Below are positions 28,388 through 36,021 of a stretch of 64,000 nucleotides of DNA, piece by piece. The stretch lies in assembly GCA_001899855.1 (NCBI GenBank), contig MKWR01000023.1, positions 1-64,000 on the forward strand, read 5' to 3'. A program made the translations under genes and the position numbers. This DNA is from Lysobacterales bacterium 63-13 (GTDB lineage: Bacteria > Pseudomonadota > Gammaproteobacteria > Xanthomonadales > Rhodanobacteraceae). How positions within the stretch are numbered: the stretch's first letter is position 1; every line of letters begins with the position of its first letter. Under the pieces are notes generated by a model. That model worked only from the letters and a program-made list of their open reading frames with translations, was not told the origin of the DNA and did no database searches.

Positions 28388-28602
28388 GGTGCTCTCCTCG
28401 AAAGGTGATTACGGCACCGCCATGCCTGCATGGAGCATGCAGGCGGGGTACGCGCACGCTTATCTGACCGGATCATGGCTGAACGTGAACCGTCCGCCCG
28501 CCAGGCCTGCAAAAATTCAACATTCGCAGCTCTTGCCTGGCCGGATCGGGTGCCGGTTTTTGCTTGCCGCCTGCCTGCAATGACGGATAATCTGTCGCTT
28601 GC
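28388..28602. other. Divergent intergenic region between the DUF6600-like gene and tRNA-Gly
   Basis: It holds the leader of the minus-strand DUF6600-like gene, including a perfect 9-bp hairpin GCCTGCATG/CATGCAGGC (28424-28444). The tRNA promoter lies on the plus strand at its right end. No gene is seen. Confidence 0.5.
28564..28591 (+). promoter_or_regulatory. Putative sigma-70 promoter of the split tRNA-Gly
   Basis: TTGCCG (28564-28569), a 16-bp spacer and GATAAT (28586-28591) lie just upstream of the tRNA 5' end at 28603. The spacing places the start site a few bases before the mature tRNA. Confidence 0.6.
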
Positions 28603-28641
28603 GCGGGTGTAGCTCAATGGTAGAGCTGTAGCTTCCCAAGC
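28603..28641 (+). tRNA. tRNA-Gly(CCC), 5' exon (interrupted by group II intron)
   Basis: The first 39 nt of a tRNA-Gly: acceptor GCGGGTG, D arm, 5' anticodon stem GTAGC, loop TTCCCAA with anticodon CCC, and the first two stem bases GC. At 28642 it changes abruptly to GTGCG, the consensus 5' end of a group II intron. The 3' exon is at 31318-31352. Joining them restores a perfect GTAGC/GCTAC anticodon stem and a 74-nt tRNA with encoded CCA, so this is not a dead fragment if the intron splices. Confidence 0.85.
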
Positions 28642-29459
28642 GTGCGACGTCAGCTGCGAGTCACACGCCTTTGCTGTAGCAGTCGATTCCTCATCGTAAA
28701 CAGAGGCGGCACCCGGCACCGATTGCCGGTTGGTTTGGACAGGATGTTTCTGTCTGGACGCAGCAAGGGAGAGTCGTGTCCACAAGCAGTACGTGGTCAC
28801 GACGTTTCGCGGCGAAGGCCGTACAAGAAATTGTCGGATGGAGTGAGTGCATTCCAATCCGACCAGACGTTCGACCGTCTGTAGCCTAGGATCGATGCGG
28901 GGTGGGTAACTGCCCGGTATTGAGCGATCTGACAATGTAGCCACCTTACGGGGTACGCTGACTCCGCGAGGGGGCATGCGTGTATCTGGGTAAACGCACT
29001 CGGAGAGGCGCTAGGCTGGAACGAAGGGTTAGCGAAAGCAAACTACCGTCGTAATCGTCGTCAAGCAGTAGAGGCCAAAGCGTTCGGGCCTCGTACCAAA
29101 AGGTATAGGACTGGTTGTGCCCCTGCTTGGTGGGCACACGTCGACATCACGGTCCTCGGCGAAATAGGTAGAACCCTCCCGTTTCTGTTTCTTGTCCGGA
29201 AGACGGTAACCTCGTTAAGCTGTCGGCGCACCGTGCCGACTAGGTGCCCGCAAGGGTCATTGAAGGCTTAGCGGGAACAGGATCGCGGAGAAAGCGAAAG
29301 CCCGGCTGTAATGGCCGGGATAGGGGATGTAAAGATCGCCCCGACCCGAAAGGGTGCAGACTTCCGCGTGGTGGCCTGTCGCTAGACAGGTCTGACAACC
29401 AACTCCCGATGGGGTGACGAACCCCATCAGGGGAACGTCCATCCCCAAAGGGTTCATGG
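28642..29459 (+). ncRNA. Group II intron ribozyme, domains I-III
   Basis: About 818 nt without a credible protein gene. Many short helices are visible: the EBS1 hairpin (29116-29136), CCCGGC/GCCGGG near 29300-29320, CCTGTC/GACAGG near 29383-29400, and GATGGGG/CCCCATC near 29408-29428. Exact domain borders would need covariance modelling. Small open frames here are not considered genes. Confidence 0.75.
29125..29130 (+). other. EBS1, exon-binding site 1 of the intron
   Basis: GCTTGG in the loop of a GTGCCC/GGGCAC hairpin. It is the exact complement of CCAAGC, the last six bases of the 5' exon (28636-28641). The same CCAAGC is present in the embedded tRNA (29494-29499), so that gene also has the target motif. 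Confidence 0.8.
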
Positions 29460-29533
29460 GCGGGTGTAGCTCAATGGTAGAGCTGCGGCTTCCCAAGCCG
29501 CTGACGAGGGTTCGATTCCCTTCACCCGCTCCA
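29460..29533 (+). tRNA. tRNA-Gly(CCC), intact, embedded in the group II intron
   Basis: A complete 74-nt tRNA gene. The acceptor GCGGGTG pairs with CACCCGC, anticodon stem GCGGC/GCCGC surrounds loop TTCCCAA (anticodon CCC), and the T arm is GAGGG/CCCTT with loop TTCGATT. CCA is encoded. It differs from the interrupted host tRNA only in two anticodon-stem pairs. It lies in intron domain IV, 16 nt before the RT start codon. No separate promoter was recognised, so it may be released by RNase P and 3' processing from the intron transcript. Confidence 0.95.
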
Positions 29534-29549
29534 ACTTTGGAGGACTGAT

Positions 29550-31196
29550 ATGGACGCCATCATTGATGGTGATATTGCCTCCACACGATGGGCTGACTGG
29601 CACACGATCCCGTGGGCCATGGCATTCCAGAGTGTTCGGAGGTTGCAGATCCGCATAGCGAAGGCAGCAAAGGACGAAGACTGGCGCAGGGTCCGTTTCC
29701 TGCAACGGTTACTCGTCCGCTCGACCACCGCAAAAGCAGTCGCGGTGCGTCGAGTTACGGAGAACCAGGGCCGTAAGACCTCGGGCGTAGACGGTGTTAC
29801 TTGGTCGACGTCCACGGAGAAGGGGCGAGCAATAGCGGAGCTGGAGACGCGGCGCTATCGTCCAAAGCCCCTCCGCCGGGTGCATATCCCGAAAGCCAAT
29901 GGAGGAAAGCGCCCACTTGGGATTCCGACAATGAAGGACCGGGCAATGCAGGCGCTCTATTGGCTTGCGCTCGATCCTGTCGCGGAGACTCGAGGGGATT
30001 TGAACTCCTATGGTTTTCGCTCCGGACGCTCTACTGCGGACGCAATCGCTCAGTGCCACAACGGACTGGCGAGGAAGCATTCCCCGGAATGGGTACTGGA
30101 GGCTGACATCAAGGGCTGTTTCGACAACATCAGTCACGATTGGCTGGTGCAGCACGTGCCTATGGATAAGTGCGTGTTGTTGAGATGGCTCAAGGCCGGG
30201 TATGTCGAGGGTCGTACGTTGTTCCCGACGGCCGCCGGAACGCCACAGGGAGGAATCATTTCTCCGACCTTGGCGAATTTGGTGCTAGACGGCATGGAAC
30301 GATTGTTGAAAGACAGTCTTCCTCGTTGTGCCAAGATAAACTTTGTCCGTTATGCGGATGACTTCATTGTGACTGGGGCCTCGAAAGAGGTTTTGGAAAC
30401 ACGAGTCAAACCGTTGATCGTGGGGTTTCTTGCCGAGCGCGGGTTACAGCTATCGGTTGAGAAAACGAAGATCACCCCTGTGACGGAGGGGTTTGATTTT
30501 CTTGGGTGGCATGTGCAGAAACACCTCAAGGGAAACGCCAAGAAAAAGGACTTCCTGCGCATCGTGCCGTCGAAGCGAAATGCCAAAGCGTTCTATGCCA
30601 AACTCAGGAGTCGACTGAGTGAGCTGCGAGGTGTCAGGCAGGACGACGTGATTTTTGCCCTGAATCCGATTATCCGGGGTTGGGGCAACTATCACCGGGT
30701 CGTGCATGCATCCCGTCCGTTCGCGAAGATGGATCACCAGATATGGCGGGCACTTTGGCGCTGGTCAGTGCGTAGGCATCCGACGAAGGGCAAGCGCTGG
30801 ATCAAACGGCGGTACTTCCGCTCGAATGGTTCACGCGACTGGCTCTTTCAGGCTGAGAAGTATCCTCTGGTGCGGTTGTCCAGTATTTCCGTGGGCAACT
30901 ACATCAAGGTGCGATCCGACGCGAGCCCGTACGATCCCAAGGATGAAACCTACTTCGACGTGAGGATGACTCGTCGGATGGGGTCTAGCCTGCAAGGACG
31001 CAGGAAGTTGTTTTGGCTTTGGAATCAACAGGAAGGACTTTGCCCGGTTTGCGCCTCCAAGATCACGAAAGCTACGGGATGGCATGTCCATCACATGGTC
31101 TGGCGGGTCTTTGGGGGTTCGGATCGGTTGTCCAACCTGCAATTGCTCCACCCTACGTGCCACATGCAGTTGCACGCGCGTGCTGCGAAGGAATAG
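29550..31196 (+). CDS. ltrA: Group II intron-encoded reverse transcriptase/maturase with HNH endonuclease
   Basis: A 548-residue intron protein with the order RT N-terminal, RT, maturase X, HNH. The N-terminal domain runs from about residues 20 to 85 (RRLQIRIAKAAKD, AVRRVTENQGRKTSGVDG). RT motifs include RPLGIPTMKDRAMQ, AGTPQGGIISPTLAN and the catalytic YADD (268-271). Domain X contains the IRGWGNYHRV region (375-384). The HNH domain has CPVC (498-501), WHVHHMVW, SNLQLLHPTCH and a final His. It should aid splicing and drive target-primed reverse transcription. The start has a fine site, TTGGAGGA, 7 nt upstream, in the spacer directly after the tRNA. It appears intact and active. Confidence 0.95.
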   Translation: MDAIIDGDIASTRWADWHTIPWAMAFQSVRRLQIRIAKAAKDEDWRRVRFLQRLLVRSTTAKAVAVRRVTENQGRKTSGVDGVTWSTSTEKGRAIAELETRRYRPKPLRRVHIPKANGGKRPLGIPTMKDRAMQALYWLALDPVAETRGDLNSYGFRSGRSTADAIAQCHNGLARKHSPEWVLEADIKGCFDNISHDWLVQHVPMDKCVLLRWLKAGYVEGRTLFPTAAGTPQGGIISPTLANLVLDGMERLLKDSLPRCAKINFVRYADDFIVTGASKEVLETRVKPLIVGFLAERGLQLSVEKTKITPVTEGFDFLGWHVQKHLKGNAKKKDFLRIVPSKRNAKAFYAKLRSRLSELRGVRQDDVIFALNPIIRGWGNYHRVVHASRPFAKMDHQIWRALWRWSVRRHPTKGKRWIKRRYFRSNGSRDWLFQAEKYPLVRLSSISVGNYIKVRSDASPYDPKDETYFDVRMTRRMGSSLQGRRKLFWLWNQQEGLCPVCASKITKATGWHVHHMVWRVFGGSDRLSNLQLLHPTCHMQLHARAAKE

Positions 31197-31242
31197 GCTG
31201 CCGCTCTACCGACGCGGGTGTCGGTAGAGTTCTTGGCTGCTT

Positions 31243-31317
31243 GAGCCGTATGAGGCGAAAGTCTCACGTACGGTTCTTAGGGGAGGGGGTGGCCGCGAGG
31301 CCGCCTCCTCACCCGAC
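31243..31317 (+). ncRNA. Group II intron domains V and VI and 3' splice site
   Basis: Domain V is the 34-nt hairpin GAGCCGTATGAGGC-GAAA-…-ACGGTTC (31243-31276) with the catalytic AGC-type triad and a GAAA tetraloop. Domain VI (31280-31314) closes with a GCGA loop at 31295-31298. It leaves A31311 bulged as the branch point, followed by three pairs and GAC. The distance from branch A to 31317 fits the usual seven- or eight-nucleotide rule. Confidence 0.88.
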
Positions 31318-31352
31318 TACTGACGAGGGTTCGATTCCCTTCACCCGCTCCA
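31318..31352 (+). tRNA. tRNA-Gly(CCC), 3' exon
   Basis: The last 35 nt of the interrupted tRNA: TAC completing the anticodon stem, TGAC variable loop, T arm, acceptor CACCCGC, discriminator T and encoded CCA. It is downstream of the intron end (AC at 31317). See the 5' exon at 28603-28641. Confidence 0.85.
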
Positions 31353-31424
31353 ACCTGATCGGCGATCCGTCCTGCGGAGCGCAGCGCAGCCCGCCATGAT
31401 GCTTCGCTCGAGTCCGCATCCACC

Positions 31425-32345
31425 ATGAAGATCGCGATCCTCTCCCGCAACTCCTCGTTGTACTCGACGAGCCGACTGGTCGAGGCCGGCCGCAGCCGCG
31501 GACACCGCGTGCGCGTGCTCGATCCGCTGCGCTGCTACATGCGCATCGCGCAGAACGGATTCGCCATGCACTACAAGGGGCGCGCGCTGAGCGGCTTCGA
31601 TGCGGTGATTCCGCGCATAGGCTCATCCATCACGTTCTACGGGACGGCGGTGCTGCGCCAGTTCGAGATGATGGGCGTGTACACGCCGAACTGTTCGGAC
31701 GCCGTGCTGCGCGCGCGCGACAAGTTGCGCTCGTTGCAGTTGCTGGCCCGCGAGGGCATGGATCTGCCAAGGACCGTATTTGGCGATTACCCCGATGACA
31801 CCGCCGACCTGCTGCAGATGCTTGGCGATCCACCGCATGTCATCAAGCTCAACGAGGGAACCCAGGGACAGGGCGTTCTGCTCGCCGAAAAGCGTGCATC
31901 CTCGCAAGGCATGATCGAGGCGTTTCGCGGCCTGTATGCCAATTTCGTCGTGCAGGAGTTCATTGGCGAGGCGGGCGGCGGCGATCTTCGCTGTTTCGTC
32001 ATCGGCAATCGGGTTGCAGCAGCGATGCACCGGCAGGCGCCAGATGGTGATTTTCGCGCCAACCTGCACCGTGGCGGCGTTGCCAGCGGCGTCAAGCTGA
32101 GCGAGCTGGAAACCGAAGTTGCGCTGCGCGCGGCGGCGACCATGGGCCTCGGCATTGCCGGCGTCGACCTGTTGCGCTCGCGGCGCGGACCACTGGTGCT
32201 TGAGGTGAACGCCTCGCCAGGTCTGGAAGGCATCGAAAAGGCCAGCGGCGAGGACATTGCCGGCGAGATCGTCGCCTATCTGGAAAACGCGGTCGAGGTG
32301 CGCAAGCCGCAGGTGCCGCCGAGGAAGAAACGCGGCCAGGCGTGA
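31425..32345 (+). CDS. rimK: RimK-family ATP-grasp ligase (ribosomal protein S6 glutamylation)
   Basis: A 306-residue ATP-grasp enzyme. It matches RimK well from the first residue ([21 protein letters not shown]), with [18 protein letters not shown] for the ATP-binding lid and [19 protein letters not shown] for the Mg-binding C-terminal motif. RimK adds glutamates to the C-terminus of S6. The C-terminal tail ending PPRKKRGQA is basic. It starts 72 bp after the tRNA 3' exon and may be cotranscribed with it. Confidence 0.93.
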   Translation: MKIAILSRNSSLYSTSRLVEAGRSRGHRVRVLDPLRCYMRIAQNGFAMHYKGRALSGFDAVIPRIGSSITFYGTAVLRQFEMMGVYTPNCSDAVLRARDKLRSLQLLAREGMDLPRTVFGDYPDDTADLLQMLGDPPHVIKLNEGTQGQGVLLAEKRASSQGMIEAFRGLYANFVVQEFIGEAGGGDLRCFVIGNRVAAAMHRQAPDGDFRANLHRGGVASGVKLSELETEVALRAAATMGLGIAGVDLLRSRRGPLVLEVNASPGLEGIEKASGEDIAGEIVAYLENAVEVRKPQVPPRKKRGQA

Positions 32346-32374
32346 ATTAACGGAAGCATCAGTGCCGCTTAACC

Positions 32375-32401
32375 TTGATTTAAGCCTTTGATCCCTATAG
32401 T
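32375..32401 (+). promoter_or_regulatory. Putative promoter of a candidate small RNA
   Basis: TTGATT (32375-32380) and TATAGT (32396-32401) are 15 bp apart; reading the -35 box as CTTGAT gives 16. It is directed toward the terminator at 32486-32536. Confidence 0.45.
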
Positions 32402-32407
32402 CCCAGC

Positions 32408-32536
32408 CACTGTAGGTTCTGCTCGACACTCCTAAGTTTTTGGCAAGGTGACCGGCAGATTACGGTAATCGGGGCAGTAGCTTTTGGCCCAAGCGAGGTG
32501 TGTTCCCCCAAAGGCACCTCCTTGGGCCATTTTATT
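32408..32536 (+). ncRNA. Candidate small RNA (or long leader of the response-regulator mRNA)
   Basis: About 129 nt between a promoter-like sequence and a strong terminator, with no open reading frame. The 5' part is less GC-rich than the flanks (ACTCCTAAGTTTTTGGCAAG). The family is not recognised. If the terminator is conditional, this could instead be a leader controlling the two-component operon that begins 86 bp later. Confidence 0.45.
32486..32536 (+). terminator. Rho-independent terminator
   Basis: GGCCCAAGCGAGGTG (32486-32500) pairs with CACCTCCTTGGGCC (32515-32528), leaving one bulged base, and is followed by ATTTTATT. It is the end of the candidate small RNA or of the rimK transcript. 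Confidence 0.85.
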
Positions 32537-32621
32537 GCGCTGCAATCCGACCTTCCCACCCTTCGCCGAATTCCTCATCCGTGCATTCCTGATCGGGGGT
32601 TCCGCGTTAAGCTATCGCCCC

Positions 32622-33308
32622 ATGCGCATACTCGTCATTGAAGACAACAGCGATATCGCTGCCAATATCGGCGATTTCCTCGCCGACCGTGGTCACGTGG
32701 TCGATTTTGCCGGTGACGGCGTGACTGGCCTGCACCTGGCCGTGGTCAACGAATTCGACGCCATCGTGCTCGATCTGGGCCTGCCCGGCATGGACGGGCT
32801 CGAAGTCTGTCGCAAGCTGCGCCAGGATGCGCGCCGGCAGACTCCGGTGCTGATGCTGACTGCCCGCGATGCCCTTGAACAGAAACTCTCCGGCTTCGAC
32901 TCCGGTGCCGATGACTACATGGTCAAGCCGTTCGCCCTGCAGGAACTGGCCGCCCGCGTCGAAGTGCTGGGCCGTCGCGGCAAGGGCATCAAGAGCCGCA
33001 TCCTGCAACTCGCCGATCTCACCTACAACCTCGATACCCTGGTCGTCATCCGCGATGGCAAGTCGATCCAGCTCAATCCGATCGGCCTGAAGCTGTTGCA
33101 GGCCTTGATGGATTCGGCGCCATCGGTGGTCACCCGGCAGGAGCTCGAGACCCGCGTCTGGGGCGAGGAATTGCCTGACAGTGATTCCCTGCGCGTGCAT
33201 ATCCACGGCTTGCGCGCCGCAATCGACAAGCCCTTTGACAAGCCGCTGATCCAGACGCGTCACGGCATCGGCTATCGCATGGTCGATCCGGATGCAGTAC
33301 CGGCGTAG
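32622..33308 (+). CDS. OmpR/PhoB-family response regulator
   Basis: A 228-residue regulator. The receiver domain has acidic residues in VIEDNSD, phospho-acceptor Asp51 in LDLGLPGMDG, and the conserved lysine in DDYMVKPF. The C-terminal winged helix (about 130-225) ends in HIHGLRAAIDKP and RHGIGYRMV, typical of OmpR-type DNA binding. It overlaps the kinase gene by 17 bp, so the two are coupled. The target genes are unknown. The start at 32622 fits the conserved receiver beginning. Confidence 0.93.
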   Translation: MRILVIEDNSDIAANIGDFLADRGHVVDFAGDGVTGLHLAVVNEFDAIVLDLGLPGMDGLEVCRKLRQDARRQTPVLMLTARDALEQKLSGFDSGADDYMVKPFALQELAARVEVLGRRGKGIKSRILQLADLTYNLDTLVVIRDGKSIQLNPIGLKLLQALMDSAPSVVTRQELETRVWGEELPDSDSLRVHIHGLRAAIDKPFDKPLIQTRHGIGYRMVDPDAVPA

Positions 33309-34584
33309 GCTGCGCAGCCGGATCATCATCTCGTTTGCGCTGTTCGGGCTGGGCCTCACGGCCCTGTTTGCGGTTGCCACGATTTACGTGCGGGCACGCC
33401 TCGAAGACCAGTTCATCAACAGCACCCTGGCTCGCGAAGTGCAGAGCTTCGCCGATTTCAAGCGCGAGAATCCTTCGCCGGATGCGCCATGGCAACTCTC
33501 CCTGTATCAGGCGCGCATTTTCAGTGCCAGGCGTTTTTCCAATGTTCCATTGGCCTGGCAGAAATTCGACAGCGGCGTCTACGACCTTGCCGACTACGAT
33601 GACAAGGGCCACTTGCGTCCCTACAAGCTCGCGGTGTCGAAGTCGGACGACCTGTGGGCCTTCCTGCAGCAGGATGTCAGCGCGCAGAAACTCAGCGAAC
33701 GCCAGCTGCTGATTGCCCTGATCGCCACGGTGATCCTGTTTGCGGTGTTTTCCCTGTTCATGGGCCTGTGGTTGTCCTCGCGGGTGATGAGCCCGGTCAC
33801 CGAGCTGGCCCGGCGCCTGCGTGAACTGCGCAAGTCGGGAAACTACGCGCCGATGGCGCCGCGCTTTGCCAACGACGAAGTGGGCGAGCTGGCCCTTGCG
33901 CTGGACGACTATGCCGCGCGCCTGACCCATCTGGTCGAGCGTGACCGCGAGTTCAATGCCGATGTCAGCCACGAGCTGCGCACGCCGCTGGCGGTGATTG
34001 CATCGACCACCGAGCTCATGCTTGGGCAGCAGGATCTTTCCGCGAAGACGCACGAGCGCCTGCGCCGCATCGAGCGCGCGGTGCGCCAGTCGACCGAACT
34101 GACCGATGCCCTGCTGCTGCTCTCACGCAGCGAGCGCCAGGCCCCGACCGATGGCGAGACCACCGATGTCGCCAAGGTCGTCGAGCAGGTCATCGATATC
34201 AGTCGCCCGCATCTCGGCAACAAGCCGGTCGATGTTCGCCTGGAGCTCGAGCAGCCGCTGTCGACCGTCGCCCCGTCCTCGGTGGTTGCCGTGGCCCTGA
34301 CCAACCTGATCAGCAATGCCTTCAAGTACACCCAGGAGGGCGAGGTCGCGGTGATCGTCGGCCATGGTCGGGTCGCGGTCGAGGACACCGGTCCCGGCTT
34401 TGCCGCCGAGGATGCCGAGCGCCTGTTCGAACGTGGCGAACGCGGCACGACCCTGGTCAAGGGCGCCGGACTTGGACTGGCGATCGTGCGTCGACTTTGC
34501 GAGCTGTACGGTTGGCAGGTGACTCTGGCACCACGTCCGCAAGGTGGCGCGGTGGCCACCCTGCAGTTTGACCGGCAATCCTGA
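33292..34584 (+). CDS. Sensor histidine kinase
   Basis: A 430-residue inner-membrane kinase. TM1 is about residues 11-32, followed by a periplasmic sensor (33-136), TM2 (about 137-163), a HAMP domain (165-215), the H-box DVSHELRTP with phospho-His227, and a HATPase domain with N-box LISNAFKYT, DTGPGF and KGAGLGLAIVRRL. It partners the overlapping response regulator. The stop TGA abuts the stop of the converging ilvE gene with no intervening base, so each gene's terminator must lie within the other gene. Confidence 0.93.
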   Translation: MQYRRRLRSRIIISFALFGLGLTALFAVATIYVRARLEDQFINSTLAREVQSFADFKRENPSPDAPWQLSLYQARIFSARRFSNVPLAWQKFDSGVYDLADYDDKGHLRPYKLAVSKSDDLWAFLQQDVSAQKLSERQLLIALIATVILFAVFSLFMGLWLSSRVMSPVTELARRLRELRKSGNYAPMAPRFANDEVGELALALDDYAARLTHLVERDREFNADVSHELRTPLAVIASTTELMLGQQDLSAKTHERLRRIERAVRQSTELTDALLLLSRSERQAPTDGETTDVAKVVEQVIDISRPHLGNKPVDVRLELEQPLSTVAPSSVVAVALTNLISNAFKYTQEGEVAVIVGHGRVAVEDTGPGFAAEDAERLFERGERGTTLVKGAGLGLAIVRRLCELYGWQVTLAPRPQGGAVATLQFDRQS

Positions 34585-35505
34585 TCAGGCGACCGGGTCG
34601 AGCCAGTTCCAGCGATCCTCGGTCTTGCCGCTGAACAGGCCGAAGTACAGCTCCTGCATCTTGCGCGTGATCGGTCCGGCCTTGCCTGCGCCGACCTGCT
34701 TGGCATCAACCGTGCGGATTGGCGTGACTTCGGCAGCGGTGCCGCACATGAAGATCTCGTCGGCCAGGTAGAGGTATTCGCGTGGCATGTCGCGCTCGAC
34801 CACCTCGATGCCGTTGGCGCGGGCGAGCGTCATCAGCGTGTGCCTGGTGATGCCATTGAGGATCGCGGCGCTGGCCGGCGTCGTGTGCAGCTGGCCGTTA
34901 AAGACGAGGAACAGGTTTTCGCCGGCACCTTCGCTGAGCAGGCCGTTCGAGGCCAGCGCGATGCCTTCGCCAAAACCGAGGCGACGCGCTTCGCGTGCGA
35001 TCAGTTGCCCGGAAAGGTAATTGCCGCCTGCCTTGGCGCCGGTCGGGATGGTGTTGGGAGCCATGCGGTTCCAGGTGGATACGCAGGCATCGATACCGGC
35101 TTCGAGCACGCCCGGGCCAAGATAAGGGCCCATTTCCCAGGTCGCCACGGCGACATCGGTGGGTGTTTCGGCGGATAGTCCGAAACCGCCCAGGCCGCGG
35201 AAGGCGACCGGGCGCAGATAGGCCTTCGTCAGGCCGTTCTTGAGAATGACTTCGCGACAGGCCGCGGCGAGTTCGTCGATCGTGTACGGGATGGCGATGT
35301 CGTAGATCTTTGCCGACATGTACAGGCGCTTGAGGTGATCGCCGAGGCGGAAGATCGCCGGTCCCTGCGGCGTCTCGTAGCTGCGGATGCCCTCGAATAC
35401 CGACGAGCCGTAATGCAGCGCATGCGCCATCACATGCACGGTGGCTTCAGCCCAGGGCTTGATCCTGCCGTTCTGCCAGATGTACTCGGGATAGGTCGCC
35501 GCCAT
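34585..35505 (-). CDS. ilvE: Branched-chain amino acid aminotransferase
   Basis: A 306-residue fold-type IV PLP enzyme that makes or degrades Leu, Ile and Val. It has the usual start (MAATYPEYIWQNGRIKPWAEATVHVMAHALHYG), PLP-binding KAGGNYLSGQLIAREA with the Schiff-base lysine, and the LSEGAGENLFLV and CGTAAEVTPIRTVD motifs. The start at 35505 has GAGGA upstream; an ATG nine codons earlier is less likely. Confidence 0.95.
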   Translation of the reverse strand: MAATYPEYIWQNGRIKPWAEATVHVMAHALHYGSSVFEGIRSYETPQGPAIFRLGDHLKRLYMSAKIYDIAIPYTIDELAAACREVILKNGLTKAYLRPVAFRGLGGFGLSAETPTDVAVATWEMGPYLGPGVLEAGIDACVSTWNRMAPNTIPTGAKAGGNYLSGQLIAREARRLGFGEGIALASNGLLSEGAGENLFLVFNGQLHTTPASAAILNGITRHTLMTLARANGIEVVERDMPREYLYLADEIFMCGTAAEVTPIRTVDAKQVGAGKAGPITRKMQELYFGLFSGKTEDRWNWLDPVA

Positions 35506-35727
35506 GATGCAAATCCTCGTTGGGTAGCCTGCCATGATAACCGCGCGGCGCCGATCGGGCGATCTTGAGGAGCTTGCGCGGCAGAAGGCGACCGGCTGCA
35601 AGCGCGTCTGCGCGGTTCGCATTTCCGCCACTCCCTGGCCTGTGGAACCACTACAGGCCGGCGAATCGTCGAAACTGCGCCCTGGCGCAGCCACACGTCC
35701 GCCTCGATCACTTCTGCCGCGCAGGCT
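35506..35727. other. Intergenic region upstream of ilvE
   Basis: No gene is supported between the ilvE start and the palindromic element. It probably contains the ilvE promoter (minus strand). No leader peptide with runs of Leu, Ile or Val codons was found. Confidence 0.4.
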
Positions 35728-36021
35728 CCTAGGGCAACGCTGATCAAGTAGCGCAACCGTCACGACACCTGTCTGCGTGCAGATCGCGGCGCGCTGACGC
35801 AGATGGACTGGCCGTCCTTCAAGGCAGCGCAACAAAGATCCGCGCGCAGACAGGTGTCGCCGAACCCATTGATTCTTATCAAGAACGGTGGCGCTCGGAA
35901 GGTCCGCCACGCGCACCGCGCAGCTTGCCAAGGCAACCAGCCTTCGCTTCGCCACGCAGCACGCATGGCGAACCTTCCGAACGCCATGACGGTTGTGCTA
36001 CTTGATCAGCGTTGCCCTAGG
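35728..36021. repeat. Complete dispersed palindromic element (MITE-like)
   Basis: A 294-bp element with 35-bp terminal inverted repeats (35728-35762 and 35987-36021) that differ at one base and begin CCTAGGGCAACGCTGATCAA. Inside are two more inverted repeats: GACACCTGTCTGCG-type arms at 35764-35785 and 35837-35858, and CTCGGAAGGT-type arms at 35890-35909 and 35966-35985. It has no coding capacity. A second, truncated copy lies at 1-142. The right end supplies the TAG stop of the neighbouring DUF4124-like gene. Confidence 0.85.

Larger units (their letters stand above)
28642..31317 (+). mobile_element. Group II intron inserted in tRNA-Gly(CCC), carrying a complete tRNA-Gly and an RT/maturase
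   Basis: A 2676-nt retroelement. It starts GTGCG and ends with AC. EBS1 (29125-29130, GCTTGG) sits in a hairpin loop closed by GTGCCC/GGGCAC and pairs fully with IBS1 CCAAGC (28636-28641) at the exon end. Domain V is at 31243-31276. Domain VI has a bulged A at 31311, seven nucleotides from the intron end. The ORF is in domain IV. An intact copy of the host tRNA gene (29460-29533) is also inside domain IV, directly before the ORF. The DNA looks less GC-rich than the surroundings, which suggests recent arrival. Confidence 0.88.

Noticed and set aside
27116-28408. 430-codon open frame on the plus strand over the DUF6600-like gene
   Set aside because: The minus-strand gene has a signal peptide, domain motifs and a terminator; the plus frame has none.
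28603-28641. 5' half of tRNA-Gly as a simple tRNA pseudogene
   Set aside because: It is followed exactly by a group II intron 5' end, and the missing half is found right after the intron with a matching anticodon stem.
31318-31320. Intron 3' end placed at 31320 (…CTAC) instead of 31317
   Set aside because: Both end in AC, but 31320 would remove three tRNA bases and put the branch A ten bases from the end; 31317 fits all signals.
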